5,684 nt of DNA, taken from contig JAISUA010000163.1 of assembly GCA_031272305.1 (NCBI GenBank), forward strand, positions 1-5,684, read 5' to 3'. The notes below the pieces were generated by a model. That model did no database searches and was not told the DNA's origin. It saw only the letters and a program-made list of their open reading frames with translations. Of this stretch, positions 1 through 5,676 are shown one piece after another. A program made the position numbers and the translations under genes. The stretch comes from Clostridioides sp. GTDB taxonomy: Bacteria > Bacillota > Clostridia > Peptostreptococcales > Peptostreptococcaceae. Positions within the stretch are counted from its first letter, which is position 1, and every line of letters begins with the position of its first letter.

Positions 1-81
1 AGCAGCGAATAAATAATACGACTTATTACATTGAGATTATTTCAAAGTTCTTATAAGTACGATTAAGTAAACAATTATAAT
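1..81 (+). other. Possible 3' end of an upstream gene; frame not determinable
   Basis: All three forward frames meet a stop early in this stretch: TAA at 10-12, TAA at 14-16 and TAA at 54-56. The terminator just downstream implies that a transcript from the left ends here, so one of these stops probably closes the upstream gene. The longest tail is 17 codons, ending in the residues SKFL at 54-56, but it shows nothing recognisable. In many Firmicutes hpf (ribosome hibernation factor) lies upstream of secA, but no residue here supports that, so no product is assigned. Confidence 0.25.
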
Positions 82-118
82 AAAAAAGATACTTCAAAAA
101 AGAGGTATCTTTTTTATT
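82..118 (+). terminator. Rho-independent terminator before the secA promoter
   Basis: Bases 82-95 pair with 102-115. The stem is 14 bp with one G-U pair, has a six-A loop (96-101), and its 3' arm ends in a run of six T. The AAAAAA on the 5' side gives a similar T run on the opposite strand, so the element could stop transcription both ways. It insulates secA from whatever lies upstream. Confidence 0.85.
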
Positions 119-148
119 ACAAATATCAATAAATAGATAAAAAAATAA

Positions 149-176
149 TTTATTTAATTGAAAATAATGTTATAAT
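149..176 (+). promoter_or_regulatory. Promoter of the secA-prfB operon (extended -10)
   Basis: A perfect TATAAT at 171-176 is preceded by TGT (168-170), giving a consensus extended -10 (TGnTATAAT) for the housekeeping sigma factor. The -35 candidate TTTATT at 149-154 (16-base spacer) is poor, which is usual where an extended -10 is present. Transcription would begin near 183, leaving a leader of about 100 bases before secA. A 12-base perfect palindrome (206-217) follows within the early leader. Confidence 0.7.
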
Positions 177-227
177 ATAAATGATATGTTTAAATAGGAA
201 CAACAAATCAATTGATTAATTATAAAA

Positions 228-251
228 AATCTCAATGATTCTATTGAGATT
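228..251 (+). promoter_or_regulatory. Leader hairpin upstream of the secA ribosome-binding site
   Basis: AATCTCAA (228-235) is an exact inverted repeat of TTGAGATT (244-251). Adding T236-A243 and G237-U242 makes a 10-bp stem with a four-base loop (238-241). It lies 14 bases before the ribosome-binding site (266-274). No T run follows, so it is not a terminator. It may affect mRNA stability or translation of secA; that role is inference. Confidence 0.5.
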
Positions 252-265
252 CACAAGATTAAACT

Positions 266-274
266 TAAGGAGAG
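266..274 (+). promoter_or_regulatory. Ribosome-binding site that fixes the secA start at 283
   Basis: TAAGGAGAG at 266-274 ends 8 bases before ATG 283-285. The upstream in-frame ATG at 235 has no ribosome-binding site and sits inside the leader hairpin, and the 16 residues it would add do not resemble a SecA N-terminus. ATG 292 (also in frame) is a less well placed alternative. Confidence 0.85.
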
Positions 275-282
275 ATATTTTT

Positions 283-2964
283 ATGGGTTTCATGGACAGC
301 CTTTTTAATATGGCAGATAAAAAAGAACTAAAAAAATTCTACAAAACAGTAAACATTATAAATTCACTTGAGCCTAAGTACTCAGAAATGAAGGACAAAG
401 AGCTAAAGAAAATGACTTCTGAATTTAAGCAAAGACTTGAAAACGGAGAAAGTATAGACGAGATACTTCCAGACGCTTTTGCAGTTGTAAGAGAAACTTC
501 TAAGAGAGTGTTAGGACTTAGACATTATGACGTGCAATTAATAGGGGGAATCGTACTTCATCAAGGGAGAATAGCAGAGATGAAAACAGGTGAAGGTAAA
601 ACTCTTGTTGCTACACTTCCTGTTTATCTAAATGCACTTACAGGCAAAGGTGTACATGTTGTCACAGTAAATGATTACCTTGCAAAACGTGATAGAGACC
701 AAATGGCAAAAATCTATGAATTTTTAGGACTTACTGTAGGTGTTATTGTTCATGGTCAAAATCCTACTGTAAGAAGAAAACAATATATGTGCGACATCAC
801 TTATGGTACAAACAATGAGTATGGATTTGACTATCTAAAAGATAATATGGTAATAAGAAAAGAAGAGATGGTTCAAAGAGAATTAAACTATGCTATTGTC
901 GATGAAGTTGACTCAATACTTGTCGATGAAGCCAGAACACCTCTTATTATTTCTGGACCTGGAGATAAATCTACACATTTGTATTCTGATGCAAATACAT
1001 TTGTACTTACACTTAATAAAGATGATTATGAATTAGAAGAAAAACAAAAAGCTGTTTCACTTACAGAAACAGGTGTAAAGAAGGCAGAACTTTATTTCAA
1101 TGTAGAAAATATAACTGATATTGTTCACACAGAGTTGTATCATCATATAAATCAAGCGTTGAAAGCTCATACAATAATGAAAAGAGACGTAGATTACGTT
1201 GTAAAAGACGGTGAAATCATCATAGTAGATGAGTTTACAGGAAGACTTATGTATGGAAGAAGATATTCAGAAGGACTTCATCAAGCTATAGAAGCCAAAG
1301 AATATTTACAAATACAAAGAGAATCAAAAACTCTTGCAACAATTACATTCCAAAATTATTTCAGAATGTACAATAAATTATCAGGAATGACAGGTACAGC
1401 TAAGACAGAAGAAGAAGAATTCAAAGCAATATATAAAATGGACGTTTTCCAAGTTCCTACAAATATGCCTATGATAAGAGAAGATTTACCGGATTCTGTT
1501 TACAAAAATGAAAGAGGAAAATTCAATGCTGTTGCAAACGATATAATAGAAAGACACAGCAAGAATCAACCAGTACTTGTTGGTACTGTTTCAATAGAAA
1601 AATCAGAGTATCTTTCTTCTATTCTTAAGAAGAGAGGAGTAAAACACGAAGTATTAAATGCGAAATATCATGACAAAGAAGCTGAAATAGTAGCTCAAGC
1701 AGGTAGATTTGGTGCAGTGACAATAGCTACAAATATGGCAGGTCGTGGTACGGATATTATGCTTGGAGGAAATCCAGAAGTTCTTACAAAGAAAGAAATG
1801 AGAAGAGCAGGATTTTCTAATGAAATGATAAATCTTGTCGATACTCCAATAGATGAAGAAGATTATCAAGATAACATAGAAGTAATAGAAGCTAGAAAAG
1901 AATATGAAAGAATGTATCAAGAATTTATAGACAAGACTAAAGAAGAGCAAAAACAAGTAATAGATGCTGGAGGTCTTGCGATCATTGGTACAGAAAGACA
2001 TGAATCTCGTAGAATCGACAATCAGTTAAGAGGTCGTTCTGGTCGTCAAGGAGATCCAGGTAGCTCTAAATTCTATATTTCGCTAGAAGATGATCTTATG
2101 AGATTGTTTGGAAGCGAAAGAATGTCAGGTATAGTAGATAAATTAGGTCTTGAAGAAGATGAACCAGTTGAACATAGAATGTTGACTAAATCTATAGAAA
2201 ATGCTCAAAAGAAGGTAGAAGGCAAGAACTTTGGAATAAGAAAGAACGTCCTACAATACGATGATGTTATGAATAAACAAAGAGAACTTATTTACTCAGA
2301 AAGAAGAAGAGTATTAGAAGGTGAAAATCTTGGCGAACAAATTCAAAGTATGATCGTAGATATGATAACAGAAGCTGTAGAAGCTTATTCTTCTGATGCA
2401 GAAGGATTCTTTGAAGATGATTTCAAAGAATATATGTATAGTAATTTTATGCCTAAAGGAAGTTTAGAAATTCCTGATTTTGCAACTCTTCCAAATAAAG
2501 AAAAAATAGATGCAGTATATGAAATAGCACAAAAAATATACAGCACTAAAGAAGAATTAATAGGAAGCGAACGTATGAGAGAAGTGGAAAGAGTTATACT
2601 TCTTCAATCAGTAGACAATCACTGGATGGATCATATAGATGCTATGGATCAACTTCGTCAAGGTATAGGACTTCGTGCTATAGGTCAACAAGATCCTATC
2701 ATTGCATACAAGATGGAAGGTTTCGATATGTTTGATGAGATGAACAAACTTATCAAACTTGATACAATAAAATATCTTTTCAATATTACTGTTGAGATTC
2801 CAGTAGAAAGAAAACAAGTAGTCGATATTGAAAACTTGAAATCAAATGCAGATCAAGGAGAAGTTTCTCATACACCTGTGAAAGTTGAGAAAAAAGTAGG
2901 AAGAAATGAACCTTGTCCTTGTGGAAGTGGAAAGAAATATAAAAACTGTTGTGGCAGAAATTAA
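283..2964 (+). CDS. secA: Protein translocase subunit SecA (preprotein translocase ATPase)
   Basis: SecA is the peripheral motor that binds secretory preproteins and drives them through SecYEG in the cytoplasmic membrane by cycles of ATP hydrolysis. The product is 893 residues and looks complete. NBD1 carries Walker A TGEGKT (102-107, Lys106) and Walker B VDEVD (206-210). The preprotein-binding domain lies at about 226-370, including the SGMTGTAKTE segment near 367-376. NBD2 (about 400-600) has GRGTDIMLGG (487-496) and the arginine-finger motif QLRGRSGRQGDPG (581-593). The helical scaffold with the two-helix finger includes HWMDHIDAMDQLRQGI (780-795). A flexible linker leads to a C-terminal zinc-binding SEC-C tail, CPCGSGKKYKNCC (878-890, CxCx8CC). 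It is about 50 residues longer than the 841-residue Bacillus SecA, mainly through an extended, charged variable segment in NBD2 (about 497-560), also found in many other SecAs. It is first in an operon with prfB. Confidence 0.98.
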   Translation: MGFMDSLFNMADKKELKKFYKTVNIINSLEPKYSEMKDKELKKMTSEFKQRLENGESIDEILPDAFAVVRETSKRVLGLRHYDVQLIGGIVLHQGRIAEMKTGEGKTLVATLPVYLNALTGKGVHVVTVNDYLAKRDRDQMAKIYEFLGLTVGVIVHGQNPTVRRKQYMCDITYGTNNEYGFDYLKDNMVIRKEEMVQRELNYAIVDEVDSILVDEARTPLIISGPGDKSTHLYSDANTFVLTLNKDDYELEEKQKAVSLTETGVKKAELYFNVENITDIVHTELYHHINQALKAHTIMKRDVDYVVKDGEIIIVDEFTGRLMYGRRYSEGLHQAIEAKEYLQIQRESKTLATITFQNYFRMYNKLSGMTGTAKTEEEEFKAIYKMDVFQVPTNMPMIREDLPDSVYKNERGKFNAVANDIIERHSKNQPVLVGTVSIEKSEYLSSILKKRGVKHEVLNAKYHDKEAEIVAQAGRFGAVTIATNMAGRGTDIMLGGNPEVLTKKEMRRAGFSNEMINLVDTPIDEEDYQDNIEVIEARKEYERMYQEFIDKTKEEQKQVIDAGGLAIIGTERHESRRIDNQLRGRSGRQGDPGSSKFYISLEDDLMRLFGSERMSGIVDKLGLEEDEPVEHRMLTKSIENAQKKVEGKNFGIRKNVLQYDDVMNKQRELIYSERRRVLEGENLGEQIQSMIVDMITEAVEAYSSDAEGFFEDDFKEYMYSNFMPKGSLEIPDFATLPNKEKIDAVYEIAQKIYSTKEELIGSERMREVERVILLQSVDNHWMDHIDAMDQLRQGIGLRAIGQQDPIIAYKMEGFDMFDEMNKLIKLDTIKYLFNITVEIPVERKQVVDIENLKSNADQGEVSHTPVKVEKKVGRNEPCPCGSGKKYKNCCGRN

Positions 2965-2967
2965 GGC

Positions 2968-2973
2968 AGGAGA
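2968..2973 (+). promoter_or_regulatory. Ribosome-binding site of prfB
   Basis: AGGAGA lies 6 bases before ATG 2980-2982, directly after the secA stop. It supports starting prfB here, ahead of the in-frame UGA, and not at the internal ATG 3101, which has no comparable site in front of it. Confidence 0.85.
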
Positions 2974-2979
2974 AAATAT

Positions 2980-4078
2980 ATGTTAAATATTCAAGAGTAT
3001 AGACAAAACATAGAAGATATGAAAAACACACTTACTGAATTGAGGGATTGTCTTTGAATTAGAATCACTGAGAAATAAATTTATCGATTTCGAAAAAATT
3101 ATGAACAAGCCAAATTTTTGGGACGATAATGAAAAAGCAACTAAGATTTTAAAAGAATCATCAAATATCAAGGCTACGATAGAAGAATTTAGAGAAATAC
3201 AAATAGGTGTTCAAGATATTGAGGTACTTTTAGAACTTGCAATAGAAGAAGATGATGATAGTTTAGAAATTGAAATAAAAGAAAATATATCTTCGATAAA
3301 AGAAAAAATTGAAAAATTAAAGATAAAAACTTATTTGAATGGTGAATATGATTCAAATAATGCAATACTTTCTTTAAATGCTGGTACAGGTGGTTTAGAT
3401 GCACAAGACTGGACTCAAATGTTGCTTAGAATGTATATTAGATGGGCAGAGGGAAGAGGTTTCGAAGTAAAATTACTCGATATTATATCAGATCCTGAAG
3501 CAGGAATCAAAACGGCAACAATACTTGTAAATGGAACAAATGCTTATGGATTATTAAAAAGCGAGAAAGGTGTGCATAGACTTGTAAGAATTTCTCCATA
3601 CAATTCTTCTGGAAAACGTCAAACATCTTTTGCTTCAGTAGATGTTATGCCTGAAATAGATGATAGTATAGAAGTAGAAATCACACAGTCTGATTTGAAG
3701 ATAGATACTTTTAGAGCATCTGGAGCAGGTGGGCAACATGTAAATACAACAGATTCTGCTGTTAGAATCACGCATTTGCCAACAGGAATAGTAGTTTCGT
3801 GTCAAAATGAGAGATCTCAACTTTTGAATAAAGAAGTAGCTATGAAGATGCTGAAATCAAAACTAATTGATTTAAAAGAAGCTGAAAATAAAGAAAAGAT
3901 ACAGGATTTACAAGGATCTTATACTCAAATTTCTTGGGGAAATCAGATAAGATCGTATGTATTTCAACCGTATAAATTGGTGAAAGATACTAGAACAGGT
4001 GCAGAGTCAGGAAATGTCGATTCTGTTATGGATGGAAATATAGACTTGTTTATATTGGAGTACTTGAAACAAAAATAG
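2980..4078 (+). CDS. prfB: Peptide chain release factor 2 (RF2), made by +1 programmed frameshift
   Basis: RF2 recognises UAA and UGA in the ribosomal A site and triggers peptide release. The reading frame is join(2980-3054, 3056-4078): 25 codons, then an in-frame UGA (3055-3057), then continuation in the +1 frame. The product is 365 residues, the same length as E. coli RF2. After the shift it reads ELESLRNKF and soon NFWDD, the conserved RF2 N-terminal pattern. The stop-codon-reading tripeptide is Ser205-Pro206-Tyr207 (bases 3593-3601), where SPF is usual. The catalytic GGQ loop is at 250-252 (bases 3728-3736) within SGAGGQHVN, and residue 246 is Ala, as in most RF2s. It starts 15 bases after secA, so it is co-transcribed, and it ends with UAG, the stop codon RF2 itself cannot read. 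It is regulated by its own protein through the frameshift. Confidence 0.97.
3043..3058 (+). promoter_or_regulatory. RF2 programmed +1 ribosomal frameshift site
   Basis: The sequence AGG GAT TGT CTT TGA A contains the slippery CUU (3052-3054) and the UGA stop (3055-3057). Peptidyl-tRNA-Leu slips from CUU to UUU and GAA (3056-3058) is read next. The upstream Shine-Dalgarno-like element sits at the canonical distance (AGGGAT, three bases before CUU) but is weaker than the E. coli AGGGGG. When RF2 is scarce the UGA pauses and the shift occurs; when it is plentiful a 25-residue peptide is released. The mechanism is established for the family; the site is seen directly here. Confidence 0.95.
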
Positions 4079-4105
4079 AACTCAAAATTATATAGAAATA
4101 TTTTC

Positions 4106-4193
4106 AAGAGAACCGAAAATGTTGAAATTCTAGTAAGAAAATTTTAGTTTTAATAATTTTCTCAAACAGAATAATAAATTTTTTGGTTCTCTT
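4106..4193 (+). terminator. Long imperfect stem-loop after prfB, possible weak terminator
   Basis: AAGAGAACC (4106-4114) is an exact inverted repeat of GGTTCTCTT (4185-4193). The pairing continues inward as G4115-U4184 and 4116-4119 with 4180-4183, for 14 bp in all. The 60-base apical region holds a second perfect stem, 4136-4143 with 4155-4162. Downstream bases are T-rich but interrupted (ATTGTATTTTCT), so termination of the secA-prfB transcript here is plausible but probably incomplete. The 3' arm overlaps the likely -35 region of the next gene. Confidence 0.45.
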
Positions 4194-4214
4194 ATTGTAT
4201 TTTCTGCATATAAT
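4187..4214 (+). promoter_or_regulatory. Candidate promoter for the P-loop ATPase gene
   Basis: A perfect -10 TATAAT lies at 4209-4214. The -35 is poor: TTCTCT at 4187-4192 (16-base spacer) is the best at acceptable distance, while TTGGTT at 4183-4188 would give a 20-base spacer. TG at 4205-4206 is one base too far upstream for a standard extended -10. Transcription would begin near 4221, a few bases before the hairpin at 4225-4252. Confidence 0.45.
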
Positions 4215-4224
4215 TTTTTTAAAT

Positions 4225-4252
4225 AGGTGTAATGAGAATGAACACTACACCT
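4225..4252 (+). promoter_or_regulatory. 5' leader hairpin next to the ATPase gene ribosome-binding site
   Basis: AGGTGTA (4225-4231) pairs perfectly with TACACCT (4246-4252), with a 14-base loop. An alternative register pairs GTGT (4227-4230) with ACAC (4242-4245). The hairpin ends 3 bases before the ribosome-binding site and would sit at the very 5' end of an mRNA starting near 4221. It could protect the end or tune ribosome access; no known riboswitch class is recognised. Confidence 0.45.
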
Positions 4253-4255
4253 TGG

Positions 4256-4264
4256 AAAGGAGAG
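4256..4264 (+). promoter_or_regulatory. Ribosome-binding site that fixes the ATPase start at 4270
   Basis: AAAGGAGAG ends 5 bases before ATG 4270-4272. Reading could be extended upstream in frame to a TTG at 4183, but that would run through the promoter and hairpin and add 29 residues unlike the family N-terminus. Confidence 0.85.
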
Positions 4265-4269
4265 ATTAT

Positions 4270-5340
4270 ATGCAAGGAAAAATTAAAAAAGCATTTCCAG
4301 GAGGAAATACATGTTATGGTTCATATTCATTTTTTGATAATATAATACCAGAAAACATTAAAAGAATATTTTGTTTAAAAGGTGGTCCAGGAGTTGGAAA
4401 ATCATCACTTATGAAAAGTATAGCTAGACATTTTAATGACATTGGATACGATGTAGAATTATTCAACTGTCCATCAGATCCAAGTTCATTGGATGCACTT
4501 GTAATAAAAGAAATAGGAGTTGTTTTACTTGATGGAACAGCACCTCATATAGTAGATCCAAAACTTCCAGGAGCAAAAGATGAAATCATAAATCTTGGTG
4601 TTTTATTGAATACAGTAAAAATGGAAGAAAACAGAGAAGAAATTGAAAAGGTTGACTATCAAATAAGTGCATATTTCAAAAGAGCATATAAATATTTAGC
4701 TGCAGCACAAAAAGTATATCAAGATATTGAAGAAAAAAATTCTCACGCACTTAAGTTAGATGAATTAAATTCTATGACTGAAAGTTTTATTTGTGATATA
4801 TTCAAAGATATACAAAATGTAGGAAAATATCATAAAGTAGTAGATTTATTTGCATCTGCTGTTACTCCAGTTGGATATTTAGATCATACAAAATATGTTA
4901 TTCCAGAAGGAACAAAAACATTTTTCTTAGATGGAAGAATTGGAACAGGCAAATCTGATTTTATGAAAAAAATAGTTACTATTGCAAATTTGAAAGGTCT
5001 TAAGGTTGAAGCATATCATTTCCCATTAATTCCTGAAAAATTGGAGACTGTTTATCTTCCTGAACTTGAAATAGCTTTTTCTACGAGTATTTTATTTGGA
5101 GATTCAAACAAGATAGATTTCGACAAATTCTTAGATATAGAAAAATTAGCTGTTTTTGAAGAAGCTTTGCAAACAGATGAGAAAATATTGGATACTTTAA
5201 TTAAAGAAGCTATATCAAGTTTAGAATCAGCTAAATCTACTCATGATGTTTTGGAAAAATATTATGTTCCAAACATGGATTTTGCAAAAGTTGATGAAGT
5301 AAAAGAAGATTTGATTGAAAGAATAAAATATTATATTTAA
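4270..5340 (+). CDS. Tandem P-loop ATPase, PRK06851-like family, function unknown
   Basis: The 356-residue cytosolic protein has no signal peptide or membrane segment. It contains two P-loop modules. The first has Walker A GGPGVGKS (38-45) followed by the family signature LLDGTAPHIVDPKLPGA (86-102), with Asp88 a possible Walker B residue. The second has Walker A GRIGTGKS (222-229). A charged, helical linker (about 115-190) joins them. The N-terminal GGNTxxGxYSFFD pattern (11-23) and FASAVTP (194-200) also fit my recollection of a conserved Firmicute family annotated only as ATPase or hypothetical protein (PRK06851). Binding and hydrolysis of ATP or GTP is inferred; substrate and pathway are unknown, and I do not assign one. 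It probably has its own promoter, is bounded by a terminator, and is not obviously linked to secA or prfB by function. Confidence 0.85.
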   Translation: MQGKIKKAFPGGNTCYGSYSFFDNIIPENIKRIFCLKGGPGVGKSSLMKSIARHFNDIGYDVELFNCPSDPSSLDALVIKEIGVVLLDGTAPHIVDPKLPGAKDEIINLGVLLNTVKMEENREEIEKVDYQISAYFKRAYKYLAAAQKVYQDIEEKNSHALKLDELNSMTESFICDIFKDIQNVGKYHKVVDLFASAVTPVGYLDHTKYVIPEGTKTFFLDGRIGTGKSDFMKKIVTIANLKGLKVEAYHFPLIPEKLETVYLPELEIAFSTSILFGDSNKIDFDKFLDIEKLAVFEEALQTDEKILDTLIKEAISSLESAKSTHDVLEKYYVPNMDFAKVDEVKEDLIERIKYYI

Positions 5341-5380
5341 AATAAGAATTGATAAAATAAAAAACATTTTATATAATTAA

Positions 5381-5429
5381 AGAAGAAGGTTGTATGTGAT
5401 GCTAAAAGAGTATTATACAACCTTTTTTT
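5381..5429 (+). terminator. Rho-independent terminator after the ATPase gene
   Basis: AAGGTTGTAT (5386-5395) pairs perfectly with ATACAACCTT (5415-5424). A-U and G-U pairs extend it to 5381/5429. The loop is 19 bases and the 3' arm runs into seven T (5423-5429). The opposite strand also has a T-rich 3' side (TTCTTCTTT), so it may act in both directions. Loop bases 5401-5410 can instead pair with 5423-5432, an alternative that would disrupt the terminator. Confidence 0.8.
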
Positions 5430-5612
5430 AGCAATTCAACATAATATTTAGAAATACATATAAAAATAAGAGAGTAGTTAAATATTAATTGGACATTTTA
5501 AAAATTTATTCAACTTAATGTAGCGTAAAATATTTTGTGTAAACATAAATTTTTATCGAAAAAGTGTATAAGATAATTTTTATTGTCGATAATAGAAATA
5601 AATATTTTTGTT

Positions 5613-5634
5613 GGAGAAGGAAGAGGGAAGGGGG
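5613..5634 (+). repeat. 22-base uninterrupted purine tract (G-rich)
   Basis: Every base from 5613 to 5634 is G or A, in runs GG-AGAA-GG-AAGA-GGG-AA-GGGGG, inside otherwise very AT-rich DNA. The four G runs could in principle form a two-layer G-quadruplex on the + strand or its RNA. The tract lies where the -35 region of the TATAAT at 5647-5652 would be. Confidence 0.8.
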
Positions 5635-5646
5635 TTTAAATTAGTT

Positions 5647-5652
5647 TATAAT
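5647..5652 (+). promoter_or_regulatory. -10-like box before the partial gene, no -35
   Basis: A perfect TATAAT lies 24 bases before ATG 5677, giving a predicted start near 5659 and a leader of about 18 bases. At 17-base spacing the -35 position (5624-5629) is AGGGAA, within the purine tract, and there is no TG extension, so if it is real it is weak or needs an activator. Confidence 0.4.
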
Positions 5653-5676
5653 AAATAATTTTACAGAGGTTGAAAT

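Larger units (their letters stand above)
5430..5676. other. Gene-free AT-rich region with a purine tract before the next gene
   Basis: No open frame of useful length or RNA gene is visible. What it holds: a weak promoter-like pair TGGACA (5490-5495) and CTTAAT (5514-5519) with an 18-base spacer; a small inverted repeat TTATCGA/TCGATAA (5553-5559, 5586-5592); a direct repeat AATTTTTAT (5548-5556, 5575-5583); the 22-base purine tract (5613-5634); and the promoter and ribosome-binding site of the partial gene at 5677. The stretch is longer than the other gaps in this window and may be a regulatory region for that gene. Confidence 0.6.

Noticed and set aside
181..219. 12-codon leader peptide in the secA leader, as a SecM-like arrest peptide
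   Set aside because: Its ATG is at or before the predicted transcription start, has no ribosome-binding site, and the peptide shows no arrest-motif features or signal sequence.
235..282. N-terminal extension of SecA from ATG 235, or a 16-residue leader
   Set aside because: There is no ribosome-binding site, the ATG lies within a hairpin, and SecA proteins start as the product from 283 does.
497..560. Insertion in SecA NBD2 as a foreign domain
   Set aside because: It coincides with the naturally variable NBD2 segment, present in E. coli and many clostridial SecAs, and has the same codon use as the rest of the gene. The coordinates given are residue numbers in SecA (bases about 1771-1962).
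1654..2001. Minus-strand open frame of 115 codons, and similar ones at 2608-2817, 2786-3031, 2983-3171, 3189-3404 and 3635-3820
   Set aside because: They lie opposite secA and prfB, have low-complexity compositions rich in Phe, Ser, Tyr and Cys, lack ribosome-binding sites and resemble no family. They are shadows of the real genes.
3055..3057. Nonsense mutation or sequencing frameshift making prfB a pseudogene, or UGA reassignment
   Set aside because: CUU UGA at codon 25-26 with an upstream SD-like element is the well-known RF2 frameshift. The product length and conserved residues match the family after the shift.
4106..4193. Small inverted-repeat mobile element (MITE)
   Set aside because: The flanks (TTTTC and ATTGT) show no target duplication, the element is only 88 bases, and no second copy is visible in the window.
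5399..5431. 10-codon frame ATG CTA AAA ... TAG within the terminator
   Set aside because: It is embedded in the terminator hairpin and T run, has no properly spaced ribosome-binding site, and is better explained by the RNA structure. Sharing ATGCTAAA with the gene start at 5677 is probably chance.
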